This document shows, piece after piece, positions 35,530 to 45,564 of a stretch of 64,000 nt of DNA. The stretch lies in assembly GCA_018398575.1 (NCBI GenBank), contig JAGTXZ010000005.1, positions 186,001-250,000 on the forward strand, given 5' to 3'. The notes under the pieces were generated by a model. The model saw nothing but the letters and a program-made list of their open reading frames with translations, was not told where the DNA came from and searched no databases. Each line of letters begins with the position of its first letter. Within the stretch, counting starts at the first letter, position 1. The position numbers and the translations under genes were made by a program. This DNA comes from Ampelomyces quisqualis (Eukaryota; Ascomycota; Dothideomycetes; Pleosporales; Phaeosphaeriaceae).

Positions 35530-38135
35530 CTAAATCCTAAACACATTGATCGTGTCTACAAAAGTCGAGTTGTTGTCCACGTTACTCGCGAGATCCACTC
35601 CATCACGTGTAATCATCTGTGTCGACCCGACAGTATTGAGATTATACAGATTGATATCATACGAGTTTCGCTCCCCCTCGATGCTCGTCATCCTCGTTTG
35701 ACACCTCGCTCCCGCGCCCACAGCCGAGCAGTTGGTGCTGTAATTGTCGAAGAAACTGTACAAGCCTACTCCATAGCCGAGGATGTTGTTGCTGCGGAGG
35801 ATACGTAAACCCCAGCCGGATGCTGCGTTGATAGAGGAGTTGGAAGAAGGGGTGAAGACTGGGTCGGAGAGTGCTGCATCTTCGGGGAAAGGAATAGTGG
35901 CGTCGGGGTTGGGCTGGTAGTAGGCAGTCTCGGTTTGGATTTGGCCCATGAAGATCTCGCGGGTGTCGACGAATTGGTATTCGTACTTAACGTGGTGCTC
36001 GACGGCGGTACCCCATCTACTTATGTCAGTGAAACCGGCACGACGATATGGGCAACGTGAGACTTACAGCCAAATGCGGCCCTGCAGACTCTCGACGAGC
36101 AAACCCCTACCGGCATAGATGGTGATTTGAGTGTTGTTATTTCTGGCATCGTCCAGATCGTGATCAGCAGTCCAAAGCCAGTTATTTTCCATGTAAAGTC
36201 CGCTTGCCCACTTAGTAATGTGCATCGACATATAGGCGGAGATGCAGTCCTGATCCAAGTTGGCCGTGGTGATCGCGATATCTGGCGTCTTCTCGCACTC
36301 CGCAGTTTGCAGGTCAGAGCCAGCAAATCCTCCAATACGGGTATGAACGTCCCATAAACCAGCTGGCTCAGCGCCATTTGTACCAAGGTTATACTCCATC
36401 AAGATGGCGCCTTTTTGCTGACCTTTGGTACTGATGAAGAGGTCTGAGAGCTCCACCGAGCCTTGTTCACCAGGCTGAGCAACCTTGACTACGACCCGAG
36501 GAGCCTCCAAATCATTGAAGTACTCGCCCGCTGATAGAATGACAGATGCAAGAGCTTCGCCAACAATCTTTGCACCGGGAGGTACGTAGATCGTGCCGGT
36601 TACCTTGTAGTATCCGGCATCGAGGAACAAAATCTTCTTTTCTTGCACGGTCTTTAGAATAGCAGCATTCAAAGCTTTCGTATCGTCCGTCACGCCATCG
36701 CCAGCACACCCAAGATCGCGAGCACTAAGGAAGGAAGATAGTGGTACGGAACCGTACTGCGGCTTGGATCGTGTATAGTACTTCCCTGAAGCATCAAGGA
36801 GACTAGCAGGGCGCTTACTGGCAGCAATAGATCCTCGGGCCTCGACTGGTCCATTTGGAAGATATCGGTGGCCGTCAGCCCAAGCATCGATAGCAGTAGC
36901 CCCTAAGGATCCTGCGAGGTATGTTCCGTTGGGGCCAAGGACAGCCACTCCGACGTTATTCAGCTTGGTGTTTTCGAGGTAGATACTACCCCCGGCAGCA
37001 GGTTCAGAAGAGTCTGTTCTAGCAGTCACTATTCCTATCGGCGTATTGCTGATCTCGGAGTCGAACAAAGTGATAGACCCTACGTTCACGGCCGCTGGCC
37101 CTCCGGCGGTCATGTTGAGACCGACACGACAGTTGTTGATGTTTATTCCGGAGTACGTCCAGCCCCAGTCCCAAAGCTGATTGATCGCCGTGTTGACGTT
37201 GTTGAAAGTCAAGTTGCGAGTCGTGAACTGCTGGTTGCCAACATTGAAGCCATAATTACCGCCGTTGAAGACCAGATCAGTCATGAAACCTCCAGAGCCC
37301 TCAGCACAGAAAAGTCCTTGGTGCTGTGTCCCATTGGCCGCGTTCATGTTGAAAATAACGTTTTGAATGGAAGTGGTCTGCGCGGTTGTCCAATGTATAC
37401 CCGTGGCAGAAACATTGGCAGGAATCAAGGTCATGTCGAGAATAAGATTGCGGATTTGTCTGAAGAACGTATTCGTCGGGCCATAGCCGTTCCTTCCGGC
37501 ACGTGGTCCCGAACTCTGAAACGGTGAGCCGTCAATGAGACCCAGTCCACCAGTAGTGCTGAAGTTTGCCGAAGCCTGGATAGTAGGTAGGCAGTTCGGG
37601 TTGCCGATGATCTGGTCTCGTCAGTAAACTATACATCTAAAGATACAGCATGCTTGACCTGAGTGTAGTAGTAGTCTATGAGGCTGGAAGAGATGATGTA
37701 GGTGCCACCTGGAAAGTAGACCAAAGCTGGTGTGTTGGTCGAACTCTCGCAGAATCCGGGAGTACAACGGTTGCCTTCTCTGATGGCCCTTTGAATAGCT
37801 GCCGTGTCGTCGTTAAGACCGTCACCCTTCGCACCGTAGTCTTTCACGTTCCTGAACACCTTGTAGGAAGTCGAATTTGAATTGAACGATGCAAGACCCT
37901 GATGTTTGATGTCCTCAAGCCAGTACGGAGCACAATTTGGTGTTCCAGTTGCACTAGGTTTCACAGACGTGCTGTTTCCACCTATGGTAGGATACGGTAT
38001 TCCTGATGCACTGTGGCCATATCGATATGGTTGCACGGTACTTGAAGGCCGGAAACCGGATGTTACATCTTCATAACGAGCGTTGAGCGCAAGAGCGCAA
38101 GTAGATAGACCAAGAACGGTTGAAAGCCCCAACAT
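35530..38135 (-). CDS. Secreted exo-beta-1,3-glucanase (GH55)
   Basis: Three exons: 38135-37659, 37611-36068 and 36016-35530; 835 aa. A signal peptide of about 17 residues (MLGLSTVLGLSTCALAL) leads to a two-domain parallel beta-helix. Both halves carry a pectate-lyase-3-like start: DYGAKGDGLNDDTAAIQRAI near residue 95 and DLGCAGDGVTDDTKALNAAI near 465. That duplication is diagnostic of GH55 glucan 1,3-beta-glucosidases, which release glucose or gentiobiose from laminarin-type glucan. Many N-glycosylation sequons (NST, NFS, NVS, NGT, NNS) agree with secretion. The second intron creates a CT/A Leu codon. It likely acts on the fungus's own wall or on plant or fungal beta-glucan. Confidence 0.95.
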
Positions 38136-39620
38136 ATTGCTGCTTCACTACAGGCAGGGACCAAAAACCAAAAGAGTGACTATGAAAGGAGTGTAAGCTA
38201 AATGTATGAAAGGAGTGGTGAGGGTGACGCACCAGGTTAAATAAGATAAGCCCTGGCTTATTCAGTGGGAGATTTCAAGGGCTGATTACGTCCTACAGAC
38301 CATCACTTGTGGCAAGGGTGGTATGTAGGTCAAGTTATTACATTCATGTGCCAAGGAATCACGTCTTGCACAGGGCCTAGGCATCACATAACTGCATCCA
38401 GGAAAGACCGATGGAAAGCCGACGCAATAGCAAGGATATAATAGAAAAGATTTGCTCTTATTTTTAGAACACTAAGACTGCTTTGTTAGCGTTTGGTCAC
38501 CTGAATTGGGCACTCACAGCTTTTATATCCGGAGCCACAGGAACGGCAGTATTACGGCGGGCAATGTCTCACATAGAAGGCTGATTATGGCGATCAGAAA
38601 CAGCAAAAACAGCCGTCGTGAAGGCTTCAAAGCCTCATAACTCAACACCAAAAAATGAGCTTCACAAGCGGAGAATTGGCGTAGAAGGACGTTGTCACAA
38701 GCTTTGAATTGATGTATGGTGCACGGGCACTTTCTAGGTGGGAAAACAGCTGGTTCAGCATTGTAAGATTCACTTGGCTTTCCGTCGGTCCTGCCTGGAT
38801 GCAGTATTGAGGTGTGGCTTGCAGTTCTCCAAAGTGACGGCGTGCGTCTCTGCGCCTCAAACCGTTTTCGATGTAGCCGGGTGATGCTATTGGCGGAGTG
38901 TTGGACTGGGAATTGCGATGACCGTACGGAGTAAGCGGAAGCTGGAGTGTAACGTTGGGCGACAATTCTATCAACGAAGTCATGAGAACAATAACCCAAC
39001 ATCGCGCCAATTGTGAGATTGGAGATCAGTAAACAACTTTTCCTTTCATTCCCTCGCAATCTGTTGAGTCTTGGTCGTCCGAAGTTGCTTCAGATAGAGC
39101 CCAGGGGCAAGAATCAAGATGGTTTGCGGCAGCTAAACCGCTTCGAGAACCCATGATACCCGTCCTCCCCCGGAGACCAAGCGGATATCCACAACTCCAC
39201 ACCGCGAGCTGGAGAGGCTGTGGTCGACATGGATCAGTGCTTAAGCCCTTCATGAGGATCGCCGTGGTGCTTGAGTCTTGAGGATGAATCAATGTCGATG
39301 AACTGTCAATTGCTACCGAGACAGAAATCACGGCGTTTGATGGACTTAGCTGGGCTACCTTGTAGACAGCACGAACCTGTCTCAGGAGCGACTTCGGGCA
39401 TACAGTAGAATATATGAACTTAACAAATGCAATGTCTAACAAAACACACGAATGTCTGGATCAATCCGTCAGCGAAAGCACTCCCCCCGCACGGCCCTCA
39501 TCGGCAACAAACTCCCCAAACTCCGACATATCCAGCTCTCCAACATTTTCCCATTGCACGTCATCTTCAACACCCACATCCACCTCCACCCGGCTTCCCT
39601 TCCTCACTATCCACCCAACA
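38136..39620. other. Intergenic with unproven minus-strand frames
   Basis: Two minus frames are open: 39059-38523 (about 178 codons, no ATG at its start) and 39442-39026 (139 codons). The latter contains GRTGIMGSRSGLAAANH near 39100-39170, which recalls the NUDT9-type ADP-ribose hydrolase signature but without the rest of the domain. A TACGGAGTA copy is at 38925-38933. A short promoter for TOM5 lies at the right end. Nothing here is firm. Confidence 0.35.
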
Positions 39621-39899
39621 ATGTTCGGCGGTCCGTCTCCCCCTCACATCCCCCACCCTTCACACACAACATCTAACGAATGCCCAAGCACCACCCCAAC
39701 CCTCCAAGAAAGAGCTCGAAGCCGCCGAGGCGCAAACGATTACGGATATCAAGTGGATTGCAGCAAGTGCAGTAGTGCTATACTTTTGTACGTGCGAGAA
39801 GAAAAGAAAAAAAGCAGGAGAAGAAGGACTTTGAGGCTAATTTCTGGGGGCGGGCGGGTAGCACCACATGTCGTCGACTACGTGTCGAAGCTGTTTTGA
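39621..39899 (+). CDS. tom5: Mitochondrial import receptor subunit Tom5
   Basis: Three exons: 39621-39630, 39689-39787 and 39862-39899; 48 aa, too small to stand out as an open frame. The joined protein reads MFGAPPQPSKKELEAAEAQT, then a membrane span (KWIAASAVVLYFSPHVVDYV) and ends VSKLF. The MFG-PPQPSK-ELEAAEA start and the SP-VVDYVxKLF end are the pattern I know for fungal Tom5, a tail-anchored small subunit of the outer-membrane TOM complex that hands precursors on to the Tom40 channel. Splice joins are G/CA (Ala) and T/CA (Ser), with donors GTCCGT and GTACGT; branch-like CTAAC and CTAAT are present. The introns (58 and 74 nt) together nearly equal the coding length. Confidence 0.88.
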   Translation: MFGGPSPPHIPHPSHTTSNECPSTTPTLQERARSRRGANDYGYQVDCSKCSSAILLYVREEKKKSRRRRTLRLISGGGRVAPHVVDYVSKLF

Positions 39900-40340
39900 T
39901 GTCACGAATCGTATGGTCGACCATGACATGGTGGCTAGCGGTGGATAACCAATTGCTGCGCAAGAGATCAGTCGAACGATGTGGGGCAATGGGGCGGGGC
40001 GTATATATTGTATGAGTAGGACGCGCCATGACCGGCTTTGTAACAGTATGGGAAGATACACGACGACTTGCAGGGTACATCCAGAGTAGTGAGTGGAGGA
40101 CGGATCGAATGAGGTGGTACTGCTCCTACATGAGTTCAGCCATGTCATCACATATCATGCCATGGTCGCCACTCATCGAAGCCTGGGAAAACGAGCGTGA
40201 TGGTATATTCAAATGCCACTGTTGAATTATACCCCACTCGTTGTCCGTATTCGCCATGGCATGTTGTGATGCTAGTTTTCCGCCAGAAGGATGTCGCCAA
40301 ATCATCTATGAAATCGTACACAACTACATAAAATGCTTGC
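39900..40340. other. Intergenic between convergent TOM5 and NUP54
   Basis: Should hold both 3' untranslated regions. No gene supported. Confidence 0.45.
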
Positions 40341-41725
40341 TCATCGCTTTGTTGGTCGTGACTGCTTGTCTGCCTCCCATGTGTCGTACTCGTCCTTGGT
40401 GTCTTCAACCCACTTCTTGAGGTGTTCGAGCTGGCGGTCGTAGTCTTTCAGAAGCTGTGGCATGATGTTAGTGTGAGGTCAAGCGTGTGTAATGTCACAA
40501 GACGTACCTTCTCCAGCGCCTTCTGGTCGTCTTCCGAGAGAATGTCGCCATTTTGTTGGCTTTCAATCGACTTGCCGATTTTCTCCGTCTCCTCTTGCAG
40601 CATCCGCGCCCGCTCGCGTACGCCAGACATGCGCGCCCATATCTCCTCTTGTCGTCCTCCCAACACAGGGTCGAAGGTCTGCTTCTCCAGCTCGACGAGC
40701 TTCTTCTTCAGCTCTTCTTCCTGCTGATCCATGACGTAGCCCCGATTTCTCAGTATCTGCACCTTGGTGGCAAGAGCCAGCGTTCGCTGGGTAAACACAA
40801 TGTGCTTTCGTTTCGCTTCGGTGATGCGGGACGCTACATTCAGCTCGTGCGCGTCCTTCAACAGGGTAAGACTGTTGTTGATCTCGTGTAGGCGCGTTCG
40901 CAGGGCGGTGACGGCGGCGGATTGCTGACGGATGCGCTCTGCAACTTGTTCGAAGCCGCGAGCAAGAACGGGAATCGCGCCTGCGCTAGGCTTGTTAGAC
41001 AAAGCTTCCTCCCATTTCCTCTCATCTTCGCCAGGGGATGGTCCGTAGAATGGCGCTTCTTCAGGCTTCACCGAGTTGTAGAAGTAGTGCTGGAAGACGC
41101 AGTTGGGGGCTTGAGGGTCCCATTTGTCGTTCAAGACGCGTATTTGTTCGACGACCGATTTCTCCCGGTGACCACTCACAGATCCAGCAGCCAAAGGCTG
41201 CGCAGACGACTGCCGCAATTGCGGTAGCCCTTCGCGCTGTTGCTGGATAGTCTGCGCTTGGGACTGGTTCAGAGGTGGTGCCGGTTGCAGGGAGGCCCCG
41301 AAGAGGCTGTTGTTGAAGGCTGGCTGCTGCTGCCCTTGCTGCTGCTGCTGCGGAGGCTGGCCCCACAGGGTGGATCCGGCGGTCTGCTGTTGCTGTTGCT
41401 GCTGAGGTTGGCCGAAGAGGCTGGATCCAGCGTTCTGCTGCTGCTGAGGTTGGCCGAAGAGGCTGGATCCAGTGTTCTGCTGCTGCTGCGGAGGCTGTCC
41501 AAACAGACTTGAGCCGCCCGGGTTCTGCGGCTGCGTGTTGCCGAACAGACCCCCCGTTTGCGGCGCAGTGGATGATCCAAAAAGGCTGGGTTGCGTCGCG
41601 TTGGCAGGTTGCTGCTGCTGGGATTGCGCTTGGCCGAAAAGACCCCCGGCTGGAGTGGTTGTGCTCCCAAACAGCGTGCCGGTCTTCTTCTCCGTGCTGC
41701 CGAGGTTGCCGAAGCTGAACGACAT
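40341..41725 (-). CDS. nup57: FG nucleoporin Nup54/Nup57
   Basis: Two exons, 41725-40508 and 40454-40341; 443 aa. Residues 1-155 are an FG/Gln-rich domain with about nine SLFG, GLFG or TLFG-type repeats and polyglutamine (SLFGQPQQQQ), built from a partial nucleotide tandem repeat. Residues from about 200 form the structured part: KWDPQAPNCVFQHYFYN followed by long coiled coil to the end (NSLTLLKDAHELNVASRI, KKKLVELEKQTFDPVLGG). This arrangement is that of Nup57 in yeast and Nup54 in animals, a member of the central-channel complex with Nsp1/Nup62 and Nup49/Nup58. The last exon adds 37 residues ending SRPTKR. It is divergent from NDUFA8, 402 nt apart. Confidence 0.93.
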
Positions 41726-42127
41726 GCTGGCGCAGGAAGGGGTGATGTGCGACCGGGTTCAATGGGCGGAGCGAGCGACAATGGTGTTGGTGGTAGAGAT
41801 GAGGGCTCCGATGTTGGTTGACACGCGCGTGCGCACGCGACGGAGATGGTCGGGTCGACGGGAGAGGCAGCCGAGATGGTGATGTCTCAACTGCTCTGCT
41901 TGCTCAAGAAGGAGCAGCTCTTCCGATTCGCGCAATGTCGCCGGTCGCGGGCGCGGTTGCTGGACAGCAGACGGGGCGGAGGCTTCTGCTCGCAACAACG
42001 AAAGCTAGCTGCCTGCACGGACCAGGATCCCGGGCCCAGCCAAGACCGGGCCTCCAACATGGCCAGGTGACGACGGACAGCTGCCGAGCACGCCGCCCGC
42101 CATTGCCATTGGCACCCCAGGTTCAAC
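41726..42127. promoter_or_regulatory. Bidirectional upstream region of NUP54 and NDUFA8
   Basis: The 402 nt between two divergent start codons must contain both promoters and leaders. It is G-rich near NUP54 and C/A-rich near NDUFA8. No TATA-like element stands out. Confidence 0.5.
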
Positions 42128-42747
42128 ATGTCGTCGCGCCAGCCCAGGTCCGCCCACCACGCCCAGTCTCTCCCGCGCCCCGCCAACTAATTGCGCCCAG
42201 GTTCAACCAGAAAGCCCTCATCGACACCACCCCTCTGCCCGACGACATCCCCAAGGTCCAGGAGCTCGGAGCCAGTTCAGCGCCTCTCCTCAGCGCCTCG
42301 TACTTCATCGGAGCGCGGTGCAAGGACTACAACGATGACTACATGATGTGCAAGACCGAGGCCAACGGCCGCGGCGAGCTGGAGTGCATGAAAGAGGGCC
42401 GCAAAGTCACCAGATGTGCGGCCAGCGTGTACGAAGTCCCGCAAGGCGCAGAAGGGGACGCGCAAGGCTGACCAAGACCCCAGCATCAAAGACATCAACG
42501 AGAACTGCCTGGCTGAGTTCCGGACGCACTGGCAGTGCCTGGAGAACTACAACCAGCAGCTGTGGAACTGCCGGTCAGACGAGAGGAGGTTGAACAAGTG
42601 CGTATTCGAGAAGCTGGTATGTATTGGAGAGTACATGCTACATCGTCGTACTGACTGGCGCAGAGCCTGGAGAAGAAGATACCCGACACACCCAAGGGCG
42701 AGACTCCCGTTCATCTGCGGACACGCAACATTTTTGCGAGACACTAA
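42128..42747 (+). CDS. ndufa8: Complex I accessory subunit NDUFA8 (20.8 kDa, twin CX9C)
   Basis: Four exons: 42128-42147, 42201-42428, 42484-42616 and 42664-42747; 154 aa. It is a peripheral intermembrane-space subunit of NADH:ubiquinone oxidoreductase. Four exact CX9C motifs are visible in two pairs (CKDYNDDYMMC with CMKEGRKVTRC; CLAEFRTHWQC with CRSDERRLNKC), the double CHCH hallmark of NDUFA8, imported via the Mia40 relay. The start MSSRQPRFNQKALIDTTPLPDDIP is the usual one and there is no presequence, as expected for a Mia40 substrate. The second pair is separated from the first by an intron with a GTACGA donor. No complex I neighbour lies beside it. Confidence 0.95.
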
Positions 42748-43260
42748 ACTTTGTATATATGCACTGTCCCGGAACTTTGGGATGGAAGAAAAGGTTCAAG
42801 CACGACTTCTGCACCGTGGCAGTTCTTTTTTGTTTGCAAAGCGTGACGCAGCAGACAATCCGCCGCTACGACGCTCATGCACAGCAGGTGACCCAACGAT
42901 GTGAACACTCACATGTTTGTAACAGCGCACTTCGATTATTACGCCGTTCTACTTTTGCTCTACATTCGCGACAGGCGGGTGGTGAAGCTGCACACATGCG
43001 CATCTAGACACATCCCTCATCTTCACCATCTGTGTCTTCACCTTCACCGCTCGCTTGAAGCGCACAGTCCCCATGATCATTGTCGCAATATACCAGCCAA
43101 CTACTTCGCTCCTTGCTCCCGCACTCTTCCTTTTCCTTCTCTGTCGCACGTCTGTACCCCGTTGTCAATCCTGCGTCGATTCTCGATCACGCCCGGCAGG
43201 TTATATCGAGCGTGTTTCAATAGTACCTAGTCACACATACCGAGAACGATTAGCTGCGGA
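42748..43260. other. Intergenic, no gene seen
   Basis: 3' flank of NDUFA8 and upstream region of the next gene; C/T-rich from about 43100. Nothing coding is supported. Confidence 0.45.
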
Positions 43261-44221
43261 ATGACTGCGACCTGCACAATGCCGCCAGGGGACCCCTTCA
43301 GCGACGCCTATGTCATCGAGTTCGAAGACGAATACAGCCCCATCACAGAGGAACAAGTACTCGAAACAACCATCTCCCAAAAGGCCATCATCACCGTTCC
43401 CATTCTCGACACTCTCCCCCATCTCGAACCATGGAGTCCGCACTCCCCGATCTCGCTCTCTAGCGTCTCCACATCACCTACACAGTCGTCCTTCTCACCC
43501 ATCCACTGGACCAACGAAGACCTGAGTGAGCACCACCTTGGCATCTGAGTCCTCCCACACCTAACAAGAAACAGTGTACCTTATAAGCTGTCTCCACCCC
43601 GACCTCGCCCTAACCTCGACCCTCCGTTTCTCTCCACCCCTCGAATCGCTCGACTCCCACTCCTCACCAATCCACCTCGGCCTCTACCATAAAGTCCCCC
43701 CTACCCCACCCCCTCCAGCATCCTTCTCCAAACACGCACCAATCGGAACAGGCCGCCCAACAACAAGGTCCGTCTGCATCGCGCAATCAGCAAACACTTG
43801 CTCCACAGCACAAGACGCGCGCAAAACGCTGGCGTGCAATCTTCTCTCCAACGCGCCTGCGCATGCCCTCCGCATGCGCCGTAAATATATCGTCCTGGCT
43901 ACCTTGTACGCTCAGTCTACGGCTACGCTCCTTGCGCTCCACCGCGGTATGGTTGAAATGCTTGGCGTGGAGGATGGGGAGTGGGTGGACAGGTATGAGC
44001 AGCTCGTTGGACTGGTTGATGGGACGTGTGTGTTGGACGCGAGGATCGAGGTGTTTTTATTGGGGGTGGGGAGGAGGGAGACGGAGGAGTGGGTAGGTGT
44101 TGTTGCAGGGGCGGGGGAGATGGAGGGGGGGGAGAGGGGGGAGTGGGCCAGAGTTTGGGGCGACGTGGGTGTTTTTTTGGGCGAGTGTTTGGAGGAGATG
44201 GGTGCTGGGTTGGGTAGGTAG
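43261..44221 (+). CDS. Unknown protein
   Basis: Two exons, 43261-43525 and 43575-44221; 303 aa, joined by a GTGAGC...AACAG intron that splits an ATG codon (A/TG). The first 90 residues are acidic and Ser/Pro/Thr-rich. From about residue 89 (MYLISCLHPDLALTSTLRFS) there is an alpha-helical half with three cysteines (CIAQSANTCSTAQDARKTLAC), then MRRKYIVLATLYAQSTATLLALHRGM and a Gly/Glu-rich C-terminus (GAGEMEGGERGEWARVWGD). The end is strongly G-rich in DNA, which could reflect biased composition. No recognised domain. An alternative start is the Met six codons later. Its 3' end faces APC15, 135 nt away. Confidence 0.7.
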
Positions 44222-44356
44222 GTGGAGAGGAGAGGGAGTGGGAGTGGTGGACTTTTGGGGGTGTCAATATCATGATTCGCTTCTCGTAGAGGTAGAGACT
44301 CCAACTGCAAGTTCATCATCGCTCTCCGCGCCGTCACGCAGCGAGCAGGCAGCACT

Positions 44357-45564
44357 TCACCTACTCCTCCCGCCCCGCACCGCGCCCAAAAACCGATCTC
44401 GCAAACTGCCCCTAGACGCTGCGGCGGCAGGCGAACTCCTCAAGAACGAACTCCCCTCCATGATCGAACTGCTTCCATCCATACCAAAACTACTTCTCCC
44501 CTGCCCCAAATCGACACCTAAATCCAATACCCTTCCAGTCGTGTTCCCTGCTCTCAAAGTCCCTGCCGCAGCTGGTAGCATCATATGCTGCTGTGGCGCC
44601 ATCGCACTCGGCAACCCGGAGCTCCTTCTATGCTGCCCACTTGTCCTCCTCATGCCACTCGACCTTCTACTCGGCCTCGACCTGACCGATGTCATGCCTG
44701 GCAACCGACTACTCATGTCATCCTCGTCGCTATCATCTTCGAGTTCCGAATCAGTATGTTCATAGCTGCCGGCTTCAGGAACATCGTCGTCGAGATCGCG
44801 TTCATCTTGTAACACGCCTGCCATTTCCGCTTCTTCCATTTCCAACATGTGGCTGACTTCTGCTTCGAGCATACTCCCCTCGAGGAACGAATCTTCGTTG
44901 AAAGGAACAGTAGTCTCGTTTTCGCCTTGAGCACTGCTACTACCTTGCTCGTCGTCGCTGGAGTCGATGGAGCTCTCGCTCGCCATGGCCTCGGGGACTT
45001 GATCGTCAAGATCGCGCTGGTCTTGCATGGCTTCTTCGCCTTCTTCGCCGTCTTCTCTGGCTTCGGCGTTGGCGGCATCTTGTTGTGCAGCGGCGAGGTC
45101 CAGCATGATTTGTTCGCGGCGCTGCATCATTTCCTGTTCTTCTCTCTCGAGCTGTTCGTCGTCTGTGGCTTGGAGGGTTTTGGCCACGCCGGGAGGACGG
45201 ATCCAGCCTGCACCGAAACGGCGGACGTTGCGTTTACGTTGCTCAATTGTGTTTTCGTCTTGTGTAAGGGAGGCGAGGAGGGCGGATGTAGAGGAGCGGG
45301 CGTGGTGATGGGGGTGGGGGTGGCCATGTTGGGATGTTGGGCGACGCTGGGAACTAGGGTTCGGTGGTGAATTTGAGGGGTCGTCAGGATAGTTGTGGGT
45401 TACACGATGGGAGGGCCATAGAGAGGCATCCTGGCGTACTGTTAGAGCTACATTGTGAGTTCCAGCGCGGTGCTTAAGCTCGGGTGTCGTTTGTGTAATT
45501 GATTGTTGACACCAAAAAGAGTAAGACTTACTGCCCGCGGAGGAACCATAGGTAGCGACAGCAT
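44357..45564 (-). CDS. apc15: Anaphase-promoting complex subunit Apc15/Mnd2
   Basis: Two exons, 45564-45532 and 45430-44357; 368 aa. Exon 1 codes MLSLPMVPPRA; using the acceptor gccag at 45432-45431 yields MLSLPMVPPRADASLWPSH, matching the MLSLP...PRDSHxLW start typical of the family. The conserved core EQRKRNVRRFGAGWIRPPGVAKTLQA is at about residues 65-90, followed by a charged helix (EQLEREEQEMMQRREQIML). The rest is long, acidic and disordered, with two copies of a DERDLDDDVPEA-like element and an Arg/Ser-rich tail. Apc15 (yeast Mnd2) helps control mitotic checkpoint complex turnover on the APC/C and, in yeast, meiotic inhibition. Confidence 0.88.

Noticed and set aside
38523..39059. 178-codon minus frame with hydrophobic C-terminus
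   Set aside because: It starts at a TTG, overlaps another open frame, and contains the recurring non-coding word TACGGAGTA.
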